DNA from: Kribbella italica
GTDB taxonomy: Bacteria > Actinomycetota > Actinomycetes > Propionibacteriales > Kribbellaceae
DNA length: 64,000 nt
Reading direction: 5' to 3'
NCBI RefSeq assembly: GCF_014205135.1
Contig: NZ_JACHMY010000001.1
Span: 7,068,001-7,132,000, forward strand
Part shown: positions 49,879-59,169 of the stretch, one piece after another
Numbering within the stretch: the first letter of the stretch is position 1
Layout of the letters: each line of letters starts with the position of its first letter
Notes under the pieces: model-generated
Told to the model about the DNA's origin: nothing
The model's database searches: none
Seen by the model: the letters and a program-made list of their open reading frames with translations, nothing else
Made by a program: the position numbers and the translations under genes

Positions 49879-51003
49879 GTGAAGATCGCAGTCGTGCGAG
49901 AGACCCGTCCGGCCGAGCGCCGGGTGGCTTTGGTGCCGGAACACGTCGTCAAGCTGGTGCAGCTCGGGTACCAGGTCGCGGTCGAACCCGCGGCCGGTGA
50001 GCGGGCGCTGTTCTCCGACGACGCCTACCGGGAGGCCGGCGCGGAAGTCGCCTGGGGAGCGGATCACGCCGCGACCGTGGTGGCCTCGGTCCAGCCGCTG
50101 GAGCGCGAACGCCTGCAGCGGCTGCACGCCGGGACGGCGCTGATGTCGTTCCTGCCGACCAACCCGCCGGACGTCGTCCGGGCCGCGACCCGGGCCAAGC
50201 TGACGGCGTTCGCGATGGAGCTGATCCCGCGGATCTCCCGGGCGCAGGCGATGGACGCGCTGTCCTCGCAGGCGCTGGTCGCCGGGTACCGGGCCGCGAT
50301 CGTCGCGGCCGAGCGGCTGCCCCGGTTCTTCCCGCTGAACATGACCGCCGCCGGCACGGTGCCGCCGGCGCAGGTGCTCGTCCTGGGCGCCGGCGTCGCC
50401 GGCCTGCAGGCGATCGCCACCGCGAAGCGCCTCGGTGCCGTGGTCAAGGCGTACGACGTCCGGACGGCCGCCGCCGAGGAGATCGCCTCGATGGGCGCGC
50501 AGCCGATCGAGCTCGAGCTCGGCACGCTGGACGGCCCGGGCGGTTACGCCCGCGAGATGACCGAGGAACGCGCCCAGCTGCAGCGCGAGCTGCTCGCGCC
50601 GTACGTCGCCGGCGCGGACGCGCTGATCACGACGGCCGCCGTACCGGGCCGGACCGCGCCGATGCTGGTCACCCGGGAAATGGTCGAGCAGATGAAACCG
50701 GGATCGGTCGTCGTCGACCTGGCCTCCGAGCAGGGCGGCAACGTCGAGGGCTCGGTCGCCGGGACCGAACTGACGATCGGCAACGCGCTGGTCTGGGGCG
50801 GGTCGAACGTGCCCAGCCAGATGGCCGGCCCGGCCAGCCGCCTGTACGGGCAGAACGTGGCCAACCTGATCACGCTGATGACCCGCGACGCCGCGTTCGA
50901 CCCGGACTTCAGCGACGAGATCGTCGCGGGATGCTGCGTCACCCACGACGGTACGGTCCTGCACGAGCCGACCCGTGAACTCCTGGAAGGGAACCTCTCG
51001 TGA
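49879..51003 (+). CDS. pntAA: NAD(P) transhydrogenase subunit alpha part 1
   Basis: 374 aa soluble NAD(H)-binding subunit. MKIAVVRETRPAERRVALVPEHVVKLVQLGYQVAVEPAAG, ISRAQAMDALSSQALVAGYRA, VLVLGAGVAGLQAIATAKRLGAVVKAYDVR and VVVDLASEQGGNVEGS are the PntA/alanine-dehydrogenase-like core. GTG at 49879 lies 7 nt after TAGGTT (49866-49871; leaderless). First gene of a pntAA-pntAB-pntB operon with 4-nt overlaps; the split alpha subunit is the three-gene arrangement seen in actinobacteria and Rhodospirillum. The complex moves hydride from NADH to NADP with proton inflow, supplying NADPH. Confidence 0.95.
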   Translation: MKIAVVRETRPAERRVALVPEHVVKLVQLGYQVAVEPAAGERALFSDDAYREAGAEVAWGADHAATVVASVQPLERERLQRLHAGTALMSFLPTNPPDVVRAATRAKLTAFAMELIPRISRAQAMDALSSQALVAGYRAAIVAAERLPRFFPLNMTAAGTVPPAQVLVLGAGVAGLQAIATAKRLGAVVKAYDVRTAAAEEIASMGAQPIELELGTLDGPGGYAREMTEERAQLQRELLAPYVAGADALITTAAVPGRTAPMLVTREMVEQMKPGSVVVDLASEQGGNVEGSVAGTELTIGNALVWGGSNVPSQMAGPASRLYGQNVANLITLMTRDAAFDPDFSDEIVAGCCVTHDGTVLHEPTRELLEGNLS

Positions 51004-51305
51004 CCGAGTCCATCGCGTTGCTGACGATCTTCGTGCTCGCGGCGTTCGTCGGTGTCGAGGTGATCAGCAAGGTGTCGGCGACGCTGCACACCCCGCTGAT
51101 GTCCGGCGCCAACGCGATCCACGGCGTCATCCTGGTCGGGGCGATCATCGTCACCGGCCAGGCCGAGTCGGTGCCGGTCGTGATCGTCGGACTGCTGGCC
51201 GTCGTGCTGGCGACGGTGAACATGGTCGGCGGGTTCGTGGTCACCGACCGGATGCTGGAGATGTTCCGTGGTCCGGGCGGGGCGAAGAAGGAGCTGCGCA
51301 AGTGA
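51000..51305 (+). CDS. pntAB: NAD(P) transhydrogenase subunit alpha part 2
   Basis: 101 aa, three membrane helices (IALLTIFVLAAFVGVEVI, AIHGVILVGAIIVTG, VVIVGLLAVVLATVNMVGGFVVTDRMLEMF). This is the membrane half of the alpha subunit; the conserved SGANAIHGVI and VNMVGGFVVTDRML segments are intact. GTG in a GTGA overlap with pntAA; the next gene starts in a GTGA overlap with its own stop. Confidence 0.95.
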   Translation: MTESIALLTIFVLAAFVGVEVISKVSATLHTPLMSGANAIHGVILVGAIIVTGQAESVPVVIVGLLAVVLATVNMVGGFVVTDRMLEMFRGPGGAKKELRK

Positions 51306-52672
51306 TCGGCACCTGGGCCCAGATCGGTTACCTGGTCGCGGCGGTCTGCTTCATCGTCGCGCTCAAGGCGCTGTCGTCGCCGAAGACCGCGCGGACCGGT
51401 AACGCGCTCGGCGCGGCCGGCGCCGTGCTGGCCGTGATCATCACGTTCGCGGCGTACAAGCCGGACAACCTGGTCCCGATCCTGATCGCGCTGGTGATCG
51501 GCACGGTCGGCGGCGTGGTCGGGTCGCGGCGGGTGCAGATGACGCACATGCCGCAGCTGGTCGCGCTGTTCAACGGCGTCGGCGGTGGCGCGGCGTCGCT
51601 GGTCGCGCTGATGGAGCTCGGCGAGGTGCACGACGGCGAGACCATCGCCGCGATCGCCACGGCGTTCACCATCGTGGTCGGGGCGATCTCGTTCTCCGGC
51701 TCGATCGTGACGTTCGCGAAGCTGCAGGAACTGATGACGACCCGCCCGATCACCTTCCCGGGGCTGCCGGTGCTGTTCGTCGCCGGTCTGCTCGGCGGGG
51801 TCGCGGTGTCGGTGTGGCTGGTGTCCGAGCCGCGCGTGCTGGTCGGCGTACTGCTGTGTCTGCTGGGTCTGGCCGTCGGCGTGATGCTGGTGCTGCCGGT
51901 CGGCGGCGCCGACGTACCGATCGTCATCTCGCTGCTGAACGCCTTCACCGGACTGACTGTCGCGGCCGGTGGGTACGTGCTCGGCAACACGCTGCTGCTC
52001 GTCGCCGGAACGCTGGTCGGTGCGGCCGGTACGTTGCTGACCAAAATGATGGCCGACGCGATGGGCCGGTCGGTCTTCAACATCCTCTTCGGCGCCGTCC
52101 GCGGCGGATCCACACTCGGCGCCGGCACGGTGTCCGAGCGGCCGGTGATCTCCGGCAGCGCCGAGGATGTCGCGATCCTGCTCGGCTACGCCCACCGCGT
52201 GATCATCGTCCCCGGCTACGGCCTGGCCGTCGCGCAGGCGCAGCACACCCTGCGCGACCTGGTCGAGGAGCTGCAGGGCCGGGGCGTCAAGGTCGACTAC
52301 GCCATCCACCCGGTGGCGGGCCGGATGCCCGGCCACATGAACGTGCTGCTCGCCGAGGCCCAGGTCCCGTACGAGCAGCTGCGCGAGATGGACGACATCA
52401 ACGGCGACTTCAAGCAGGCCGACGTGGTCCTGGTCGTCGGCGCCAACGACGTCGTCAACCCCGCCGCCCGGACGACCCCGAGCGCACCGATCTACGGCAT
52501 GCCGATCCTCAACGCCGACGAGGCCCAGCGCGTCATCTTCCTGAAGCGCTCGATGCGCCCCGGCTTCGCCGGCATCGAGAACGAACTCCTCTACGACCCC
52601 CGCACGACACTGCTGTTCGGCGACGCCAGGGAGTCACTCGGCAAACTGCTGACGTCGGTCAAGACCGTCTGA
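51302..52672 (+). CDS. pntB: NAD(P) transhydrogenase subunit beta
   Basis: 456 aa. N-terminal eight or nine membrane helices form the proton channel (MTHMPQLVALFNGVGGGAASLVAL; AIATAFTIVVGAISFSGSIVTFAKLQELM). C-terminal NADP(H)-binding domain: VIIVPGYGLAVAQAQHTLRDLVEEL, YAIHPVAGRMPGHMNVLLAEAQVPYE, VVLVVGANDVVNPAA, IYGMPILNADEAQRVIFLKRSMRPGFAGIENELLY. Complete. Its last 82 nt overlap the 3' end of the convergent ABC ATPase gene. Confidence 0.96.
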   Translation: MIGTWAQIGYLVAAVCFIVALKALSSPKTARTGNALGAAGAVLAVIITFAAYKPDNLVPILIALVIGTVGGVVGSRRVQMTHMPQLVALFNGVGGGAASLVALMELGEVHDGETIAAIATAFTIVVGAISFSGSIVTFAKLQELMTTRPITFPGLPVLFVAGLLGGVAVSVWLVSEPRVLVGVLLCLLGLAVGVMLVLPVGGADVPIVISLLNAFTGLTVAAGGYVLGNTLLLVAGTLVGAAGTLLTKMMADAMGRSVFNILFGAVRGGSTLGAGTVSERPVISGSAEDVAILLGYAHRVIIVPGYGLAVAQAQHTLRDLVEELQGRGVKVDYAIHPVAGRMPGHMNVLLAEAQVPYEQLREMDDINGDFKQADVVLVVGANDVVNPAARTTPSAPIYGMPILNADEAQRVIFLKRSMRPGFAGIENELLYDPRTTLLFGDARESLGKLLTSVKTV

Positions 52673-54432
52673 CCCGGCGTCGGGATCGAGTCCAGGAGGA
52701 GCTGGGTGTAGGGGTCCTGGGCGTGCTGGATGACGTTCAGGGTCGGGCCTGACTCGACGACCTTGCCCTGGTTGAGGACGAGGACGTCGTCGGCGAGCAG
52801 GCGGGCGCTGAGCAGGTCGTGGGTGATGTAGAGCATGGCGATGCCGCGGTCCTTCACCAGCTGGTCGAGCAGGGCGAGGATCTCGGCGCGGATGGAGACG
52901 TCGAGCATGGAGATGGGCTCGTCGGCGACGAGGATCTTCGGTTCGGGGGCCAGGGCCCGGGCGATGACGACGCGTTGGCGCTGACCGCCGGAGAGCTGGT
53001 GGGGGAGCTTGTCGAGGAACTGGGCGGCTGGGGAGAGGCCGACGGTCTCGAGGAGCTCGGCGGCTCTGTCGCGGGCGTCCGCGGTGGAGAGTTTGAGGTG
53101 GTTGCGGAGCGGACGCGAGAGCGCGTAGGCGACCGTGCGGGTGGGGTTGAGCGCGGCGAAGGGGTCTTGGAAGACCAGCTGAGTATGGCGGCGGTAGGCG
53201 CGGAGCTTGCGGCCGCGCAGCTTGCCGACCTCGGTCGAGCCTTGGAAACTGATGGTTCCTTCGGTGGGGCGTTCCACGCCCGTCACCAGGCGGGCGATGG
53301 TGGTCTTGCCGGAGCCGCTCTGGCCGACGAGTGCGGTGACTCTGCCGGGCTTCAGGTCGAACGACACGTCGTCGACCGCTCGGTTCGCCTTGTAGGTCTT
53401 CACCGCATTGCGCACAGTGAGAACTGGCTCGATCTGCTCGTTGTTGGTGCGCTCGACCACGAAAGTCCGGGCGCGGTGAGCGTCGACCGGTTGGCCGCCC
53501 TCGACCAGCAGGCAGCGGGCGGTGCCCGCGCCGGCGGGGAGCAGGTCCGGGTGCGTGGTCGAGCAGGCGTCGACCGCGACCGGGCAGCGGGGAGTGAAGC
53601 GGCAGCCGGGCTGGCGTTCGGCGAGGTTCGGCGGGCGGCCGGGGATGAAGTCGACGGAGATCTGGGACGCGCGCGGATCGGCGTACGAGCCGAGCAGGCC
53701 CTGGGTGTACGGGTGGAGCTGGGCACGCATCATCGCCGCGGCCGGCTGGTCCTCGACCAGTTCCCCGGCGTACATGACCATCACGCGGTCGGCCATCTCC
53801 ATCACCGTGCCGAGGTCGTGGCTGATGAAGAGTACGGCGAAGCCGAGTTCCTTCTGCAGCTCGCGGAGCCGGTCGAGGATGTTGCGCTGGACAACGACAT
53901 CCAGCCCCGTCGTCGGCTCGTCCAGCAGGACGAAGCGCGGTTCCAGGGCCAGCGCGAGCGCCAGGGCGACGCGTTGCTTCATGCCGCCGGAGAGTTCGTG
54001 CGGATAGCGCTGGAGTACGTCGGCGTCCAGCGAGACCAGCTCCAGCAGATGCCTGGCGTCGCCTTCCCGCCCGTGCGCCGCGAAGGTGTCGGCGAACTGG
54101 GCGCCGACCGTGATCACCGGGTTCAGCGAGTTCATGCTGCTCTGGAACACCGTGGAGATCTTGGCCCAGCGCAACGGCCGGAGCTCCTCCTCCGACGCGC
54201 TCGTCACCGTCGTACCGTCGAAGACGACCGACCCGCCGCTGACCGCGGCCGGTTTGTCGAGCAGCGCCAGGATCGCGTTGCCGAGCGTCGACTTGCCGCT
54301 GCCGGACTCACCGAGCAGCCCGACGAACTCGCCGTCGGCGACGTCGAACGACACGCCGTCGACCGCGCGGACCGGCGAGGAGTCGCGCGGGCTGTAGGTG
54401 ACCGACAGGTCGCGCACCTCGAGCAGAGCCAT
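52591..54432 (-). CDS. Fused DppD-DppF-type ABC ATPase
   Basis: 613 aa with two complete nucleotide-binding domains. NBD1 (~1-310): GESGSGKST, FQSSMNSLNP, HELSGGMKQRVALALALA, FVLLDEPTTGLD, ISHDLGTV, and the Cys-rich oligopeptide-transporter tail GCRFTPRCPVAVDACSTTHPDL. NBD2 (~330-590): GQSGSGKTT, FQDPFAALNPTR, HQLSGGQRQRVVIARALA, ILVADEPISMLD, ITHDLLSARLLAD. The ATPase pair, usually two genes, is fused. Family 5 transporters import oligopeptides or oligosaccharides; the context (LacI, GH35) suggests galactosides. The C-terminal ~27 codons overlap pntB. Confidence 0.94.
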   Translation of the reverse strand: MALLEVRDLSVTYSPRDSSPVRAVDGVSFDVADGEFVGLLGESGSGKSTLGNAILALLDKPAAVSGGSVVFDGTTVTSASEEELRPLRWAKISTVFQSSMNSLNPVITVGAQFADTFAAHGREGDARHLLELVSLDADVLQRYPHELSGGMKQRVALALALALEPRFVLLDEPTTGLDVVVQRNILDRLRELQKELGFAVLFISHDLGTVMEMADRVMVMYAGELVEDQPAAAMMRAQLHPYTQGLLGSYADPRASQISVDFIPGRPPNLAERQPGCRFTPRCPVAVDACSTTHPDLLPAGAGTARCLLVEGGQPVDAHRARTFVVERTNNEQIEPVLTVRNAVKTYKANRAVDDVSFDLKPGRVTALVGQSGSGKTTIARLVTGVERPTEGTISFQGSTEVGKLRGRKLRAYRRHTQLVFQDPFAALNPTRTVAYALSRPLRNHLKLSTADARDRAAELLETVGLSPAAQFLDKLPHQLSGGQRQRVVIARALAPEPKILVADEPISMLDVSIRAEILALLDQLVKDRGIAMLYITHDLLSARLLADDVLVLNQGKVVESGPTLNVIQHAQDPYTQLLLDSIPTPGQTVLTDVSSLPSDSLASPNSSVVRGS

Positions 54433-54433
54433 C

Positions 54434-55336
54434 TCAGTCCTCCCTCAGATGCGGGTTGCTCAGGGCATCGACCCCGAAGTTGATCAGCGTCAGGGCGGTC
54501 ATCAGCCCGGCGAACGCCAGGCCGGGCGCGACCAGCCAGGCCCACTGGCCGGTCAGCATCGCGCCGCCGGTGTTGGCCTGGTTGAGCATCGTGCCCCAGC
54601 TCGTGGTGGTCGGGTCGCCGAGCCCGAGGAACGCCAGCCCGGCCTCGCCACCGATCGCGCCGAGACAGGCGCCCATGAACCCGACGACGACCAGCGACGT
54701 CATGTTCGGCAGGATCTCCCGGACGATGATCCGCGCGGTCGAGTCCCCGGCGAACTTGGCCGCGGTGATGTAGTCGCGGGTCCGCAGCGTGATGATCTGC
54801 GACCGCTTCAGCCGCGCGCCGTACGCCCAGCCGGTGATGCTGATGACGAAGATGATCAGCCACAGTCCCTTGACCGGCGCGTAGGCGGCGAGCGTGATCA
54901 TCAGCGGCAGCACCGGTACGACGAGCGCCAGGTTGATGAAGAACGAGAGCACCTCGTCGACCGTCCCGCGCAGGTAGCCGGCGGTGAGCCCGACGGCCAG
55001 ACCGATGACCGTCGACAACGTTCCCGCCGCCAGGCCGACGACGAGCGACGTGCGCGCGCCGTACACGAGCTGGCTGAACACGTCCTCGCCCTGCGCGGTC
55101 GTGCCGAGCCAGTTGCCGCCCGACGGGCCGGTCGACGGGGTGAAGGTGTTCGCGCGCGGTGCGTACGGCGCGATCAGCGGCGCGAGCACCGCGATCACGA
55201 CGAAGGCGAGCAGCATGATCAGCCCGATCCGGCACTTGCGGTTGCGCCAGAGGATGACGAACCAGCCGGGGACGCGCGAGGACCGCGAGGCCTCGACGGC
55301 GGCGACTTCCGCGTGCTCGGTGTCCGGGAGCGTCAT
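54434..55336 (-). CDS. DppC-type ABC transporter permease
   Basis: 300 aa. N-terminal cytoplasmic segment and about six helices; the external loop FTPSTGPSGGNWLGTTAQGEDVFSQLVYGARTSL and the coupling EAA motif EILPNMTSLVVVGFMGACLGAIGGEAGLAFLGLG are standard for DppC/OppC. ATG overlaps the DppB stop by 4 nt (ATGA). Forms the channel with DppB. Confidence 0.94.
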   Translation of the reverse strand: MTLPDTEHAEVAAVEASRSSRVPGWFVILWRNRKCRIGLIMLLAFVVIAVLAPLIAPYAPRANTFTPSTGPSGGNWLGTTAQGEDVFSQLVYGARTSLVVGLAAGTLSTVIGLAVGLTAGYLRGTVDEVLSFFINLALVVPVLPLMITLAAYAPVKGLWLIIFVISITGWAYGARLKRSQIITLRTRDYITAAKFAGDSTARIIVREILPNMTSLVVVGFMGACLGAIGGEAGLAFLGLGDPTTTSWGTMLNQANTGGAMLTGQWAWLVAPGLAFAGLMTALTLINFGVDALSNPHLRED

Positions 55337-56328
55337 ACCGCCTCCTCCCGTCGCACGCGTGGATCCAGTACGCCGTACAGCAGGTCGGCCAGGAAGTTCG
55401 CGATCAGCACACCGACCGTGATGAACAGGAACAGCGCCTGCATCAGCGGGTAGTCGCGGTTCGAGACGGCCTCCAGCATCATCCGGCCGAGGCCGGGATA
55501 GTTGAAGATCGACTCGACCAGCACGGTCCCGCCGAGAATGCCGCCGAGCGCGATCGCGAAGCCGGTCACGTTCGGCAGCACCGCGATCCGGGCGCCGTAC
55601 GTGAGCGCGATCCGCCGCCGCGGCAGGCCTTTGGCACGGGCCAGCCGGGCGTAGTCCTCGCCGAGGGTCTGGACCATGTTGTTGCGCATGCCGATGATCC
55701 AGCCGATCGGGCCGACGATCAGCAGCGACACGGCCGGCAGGATGCTGTGCTGGAAGGCGTCGGAGAAGAACAGCCAGGTCCAGCCCGGGTTGCTGCCGCC
55801 GCCGTACCCGCCGCCGCTGGGGAACCAGTTGAGCGTGATCGCGAAGACGTAGATCAGCACCAGCGCGAGCCAGAAGAACGGCAGCGTGCCGACGAACGTC
55901 GAGCCGAGCGTGATGACCGAGTCGACCCGGCTGTTGCGCCGGTACGCCGCCCAGGCGCCGAGCAGCGTGCCGACGACGAACGACACGATCTGCGTCACGC
56001 CGACCAGGATCAGTGTCCACGGCAGCCCTTGGCCGATCATGTGCGTCACCGTGTACGGGAAGTACGTGTACGAGATGCCGAAGTCGCCTCGGACGATGGC
56101 GGCCAGGTAGTCGCCGTACTGCGTGAGCAGGTTGCCGTCCGGACTGCCGAGCATCTTGCGGACCGCCTCGACCTGGGCCGGGTCGATCGCCTGACTCTGC
56201 CCGCCCAGCCGGGACACGATCGCCTCGGCCGGGTCACCAGGTTGCAGCCGGGGGATCAGGAAGTTGAGCGTGATCGCGGCCCAGAGGGTGGCCAGGAAGA
56301 AGCCGGCCCTGCGCAGGAAGTAGCGCAT
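55333..56328 (-). CDS. DppB-type ABC transporter permease
   Basis: 331 aa. MRYFLRRAGFFLATLWAAITLNFLIPRLQPGDPAEAIV is the typical DppB start. Six helices and the coupling segment DYARLARAKGLPRRRIALTYGARIAVLPNVTGFAIALGGILGGTVLVESIFNYPGLGRMM follow. It begins 1 nt after the binding-protein stop. Confidence 0.95.
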   Translation of the reverse strand: MRYFLRRAGFFLATLWAAITLNFLIPRLQPGDPAEAIVSRLGGQSQAIDPAQVEAVRKMLGSPDGNLLTQYGDYLAAIVRGDFGISYTYFPYTVTHMIGQGLPWTLILVGVTQIVSFVVGTLLGAWAAYRRNSRVDSVITLGSTFVGTLPFFWLALVLIYVFAITLNWFPSGGGYGGGSNPGWTWLFFSDAFQHSILPAVSLLIVGPIGWIIGMRNNMVQTLGEDYARLARAKGLPRRRIALTYGARIAVLPNVTGFAIALGGILGGTVLVESIFNYPGLGRMMLEAVSNRDYPLMQALFLFITVGVLIANFLADLLYGVLDPRVRREEAV

Positions 56329-56329
56329 G

Positions 56330-58009
56330 TCAGCTTCCGGCGGGCTTGAGGTTCGTCAGTACCAGTACGTTGTCACCAGGAGCGGCGTACGGGTTCTGCT
56401 CGTCCGGCCAGCCGACGGCCTTGTCGGTCTGGTACTGGAACCACTTGGCGCCGTACCAGAGCGGGATCATCGGGACCTGGTCGGTCATGATCTTCGCGAG
56501 CCCGGCGACGGCCTCCTTCTGCTTGGCCTCGTCCGTGGCCAGTCTGAGCTCGTCCAGCAGCTGGTCGGTCGCCGGGTCGTTCCAGCGGACGAAGTTGCTC
56601 GCGGCCTTCTTGCCGATCGGCGCGGACTGGTCGCTGCCCAGCGGCTCGGAGAAGTTGCGGAACATGTTGCAGGAACCGCCGTGGACGCCGAACAGCATGT
56701 CGTACCGGCCGACCGCGCGGTCGCTCTCGTACGTCGGCGGGTTGGGCGTCTCCAGCGCGACGTCGAAGCCGAGCGCTTTCAGGTTCTGCACGATGATCTG
56801 CGCGGCCGAGACCCAGTCGGTGTAGCTGCCGGGCACCTTGAAGGTGAACTTGACCTGCTTGCCGTCCTTGCCGAGTCGCTTGCCCTGGGCATCCTTCGGG
56901 TAGCCGGCCGCGGTCAGCGCGCTGTCGGTCTTGGCGGCGTCGAAGCCGAGCCGGCCCTCGTCGGCGAGGCCCTGGGGTAACCACTTCTCCTGGCCGGGCA
57001 CGACCAGGCCGGTCTGGCTGGCCGCCTTCACGTAGCCCAGCTGGGCCTTGGTGATGATCTGGTCCCGGTCGAAGGCCGTCGTCATCGCCTTGCGGAAGGC
57101 CAGGTCGTCGAACGGCGCCTTGGTCAGGTTCATGTACGCCGAGATCGAGCCGCCCGGCGGGTACCAGTAGTGGTTGGTGTCCGGGTTGCGGTCGACGAAC
57201 GCCTTCTTGATGTCCGGCACGAACATCGCGTTGGTGTCGTACTCGCCGCGGCTCAGCTTCAGCTGCTCGACCGCGCCACCGGCGTCGGCCTTGTGGAAGC
57301 GGATCTCCTGCACCTTGACCTTGTCGGCCTGCCAGTAGTCCGGGTTCCGCTCGATCGTGAGCTGCTGGGGGTTGAACGACTTGATCTTCATCGGGCCGGT
57401 GCCGACCGGGTTCTGCGCGTTGACGAACTTGACCGGGTCGGACTGCTGCGACCAGACGTGCTCGGGGACGACGTAGATCTCGGTCAGCAGCGTGAACGTG
57501 GACGCGCCCGGATCCTTGAACTTGATCGTCACGGTCTTGGCGTCGGGCGTCTCGACCGCGGCCAGGTAGCGCCAGATGCCCTGGGTGTCGAGGGCGTCGT
57601 TCTTCTTCAGCAGGTCGAAGGTGAAGGCGACATCTTTGCTGCTGAAGGGCTTTCCGTCGTTCCACTTCACGCCGTCGCGCAGGGTGAAGGTGAGCGTCTT
57701 GGGGTCGTTCCACTTGAACCCCGTGGCCAGCCACGGCTTCGCCGTACAGGAGAACTTGTCGTAGACCATCAGCTTCTCGAAGACGTAGTCGACGCCGCCG
57801 AGCCTGGTCGCCTCGAGGTACGGGTTGAAGTTGGCCTGCGGCGCGGTGCCGCCGCCGAAGTCGCCGTAGTCGAGATAGTCGATCAGGCCGTTGGCCGCCG
57901 TTCCACCTCCTCCGCTGCCGTTGGTGCCGCTGGTGCCGGTGCAGCCGACCAGGGCGAGCGTGGTCGCGACGGCGACTACCGCCGTACGGAGGAAGGTGGG
58001 GCGTTTCAT
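56330..58009 (-). CDS. Family 5 ABC substrate-binding lipoprotein
   Basis: 559 aa. Lipobox LALVGC at residue ~22 after MKRPTFLRTAVVAVATT. SBP_bac_5 fold: FKWNDPKTLTFTLRDGVKWNDGKPFSSKDVAFTFDLL, NPVGTGPMKIKSFNPQQLTIERNPDYWQ, and the lower-lobe KVPGSYTDWVSAAQIIVQNLKALGFDVALETPNPPTYESDRAVGRYDM. Binds peptides or oligosaccharides. ATG with AGGAGCAGG upstream, 43 nt downstream of lacI in the same direction, so lacI and the four transporter genes can form one operon. Confidence 0.93.
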   Translation of the reverse strand: MKRPTFLRTAVVAVATTLALVGCTGTSGTNGSGGGGTAANGLIDYLDYGDFGGGTAPQANFNPYLEATRLGGVDYVFEKLMVYDKFSCTAKPWLATGFKWNDPKTLTFTLRDGVKWNDGKPFSSKDVAFTFDLLKKNDALDTQGIWRYLAAVETPDAKTVTIKFKDPGASTFTLLTEIYVVPEHVWSQQSDPVKFVNAQNPVGTGPMKIKSFNPQQLTIERNPDYWQADKVKVQEIRFHKADAGGAVEQLKLSRGEYDTNAMFVPDIKKAFVDRNPDTNHYWYPPGGSISAYMNLTKAPFDDLAFRKAMTTAFDRDQIITKAQLGYVKAASQTGLVVPGQEKWLPQGLADEGRLGFDAAKTDSALTAAGYPKDAQGKRLGKDGKQVKFTFKVPGSYTDWVSAAQIIVQNLKALGFDVALETPNPPTYESDRAVGRYDMLFGVHGGSCNMFRNFSEPLGSDQSAPIGKKAASNFVRWNDPATDQLLDELRLATDEAKQKEAVAGLAKIMTDQVPMIPLWYGAKWFQYQTDKAVGWPDEQNPYAAPGDNVLVLTNLKPAGS

Positions 58010-58052
58010 CAGCCTGCTCCTGTCGTTCTGGGCGGCCTCCTGGGCGGAGGGG

Positions 58053-59045
58053 TTACGGGCAGCCGCAGCTGCCGCGCAGCACGAGTTCGGTGGTGAGGAC
58101 GGTGTCCATCACCGCGCCCGGACCGCCGACGCCGGCGATCAGCAGGCGTGCGGTGACGGCTCCGAGCTCACGGACGGGCTGCCGGATGGTGGTCAGCCCG
58201 GGCCGGACCAGCGAGGACATCGCGACGTCGTCGAACCCGGTGATCGCGACGTCCTCGGGGACCTTGAGACCGCGGCCGAGTGCGCCGATCAGGACGCCGA
58301 GCGCGGTCTCGTCGTTGGCGCACACGATCGCGCCGGGATGGCGGCGGCCGGTCAGCAGTTCACCGGCCGCGATCACGCCGTCGGACTGCTGCATCCCGAC
58401 CTGGAGGGGTTCCTTCGGCGGCGTGACCTTCGCCTCGCGATGCGCCTGCAGGAAGGCTTCCCAGCGTTCGGTGACGTCGGGAGAGCCGTGGGGATTGCCG
58501 ACGAACGCGAGTCGCCGGTAACCGTGGTCGAGCAGCAGATGCCTGGTCAGCTCCGCCACCCTGCTGTTGTCGGCCCGTACGGCGGGGATGCCGTCGAGCG
58601 GCCTGCCGGCCAGGACGACGACCGGCACTTCGGCGGCGAGCCTGCGGAGGGTCCGCTCCTGGATCGTGCCGCCGTGCACCGCGATGCCGTCGACCCGGCC
58701 GGAGATCGCCAGTACGTCGTCGTCGGCGGCCGCACGATGATGCGTACCGACGATGTGAACGCTGGCGCCGGCCTCCATCGCCTCGTACTCGAAGCCCTGG
58801 ATGAGCTCGGAGAAGTACGGGCCGGACAGGCCGGGGAAGACCATCGCGACCGCGCCGTGCTTGCGCTCGGCCAGCGCTCGGCCGAGCTGGCTCGGGCGGT
58901 AGCCGTGCTCCTCGATCACCCTTTCGACGCGGGCGCGGGTTTCCGGGCTGACCTGGCCGATCCCTCGCGAAACGCGGGACACCGTGGCGATCGAGACACC
59001 CGCCAGCTCGGCGATCTCGCGCACCGTCAGCCGCTGGTTGCCCAT
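58053..59045 (-). CDS. LacI-family transcriptional regulator
   Basis: 330 aa. Helix-turn-helix and hinge LTVREIAELAGVSIATVSRVSRGIGQVSPETRARVERVIEEHGYRPSQLGRAL. Periplasmic-binding-protein-like effector domain: MVFPGLSGPYFSELIQGFEYEAMEAG, VDGIAVHGGTIQE, AIVCANDETALGVLIGALGRGLKVPEDVAITGFDD and TTIRQPVRELGAVTARLL. ATG with GGGAGG upstream. It probably represses both the downstream Dpp-type transporter and the divergent GH35 gene; a CCGG-centred palindrome (59070-59085) is in the gap. Confidence 0.94.
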   Translation of the reverse strand: MGNQRLTVREIAELAGVSIATVSRVSRGIGQVSPETRARVERVIEEHGYRPSQLGRALAERKHGAVAMVFPGLSGPYFSELIQGFEYEAMEAGASVHIVGTHHRAAADDDVLAISGRVDGIAVHGGTIQERTLRRLAAEVPVVVLAGRPLDGIPAVRADNSRVAELTRHLLLDHGYRRLAFVGNPHGSPDVTERWEAFLQAHREAKVTPPKEPLQVGMQQSDGVIAAGELLTGRRHPGAIVCANDETALGVLIGALGRGLKVPEDVAITGFDDVAMSSLVRPGLTTIRQPVRELGAVTARLLIAGVGGPGAVMDTVLTTELVLRGSCGCP

Positions 59046-59069
59046 CTGCGACCTCCCGCCGTAACGTTG

Positions 59070-59085
59070 CAGTAACCGGTTTCAG
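59070..59085. promoter_or_regulatory. LacI operator candidate
   Basis: CAGTAACC-GGTTTCAG: centre AACCGGTT is a perfect palindrome and 6 of 8 arm positions match. Lies 25 bp upstream of lacI and 85 bp upstream of the GH35 gene. Confidence 0.5.
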
Positions 59086-59169
59086 CGACCATAGGTGAGG
59101 AATCGGACCGGCGGCAAGAGGTGGCGCGTCGCGCTGTCCGCGTCGTGGCGGTCCGGCGGAGAGGTCACG

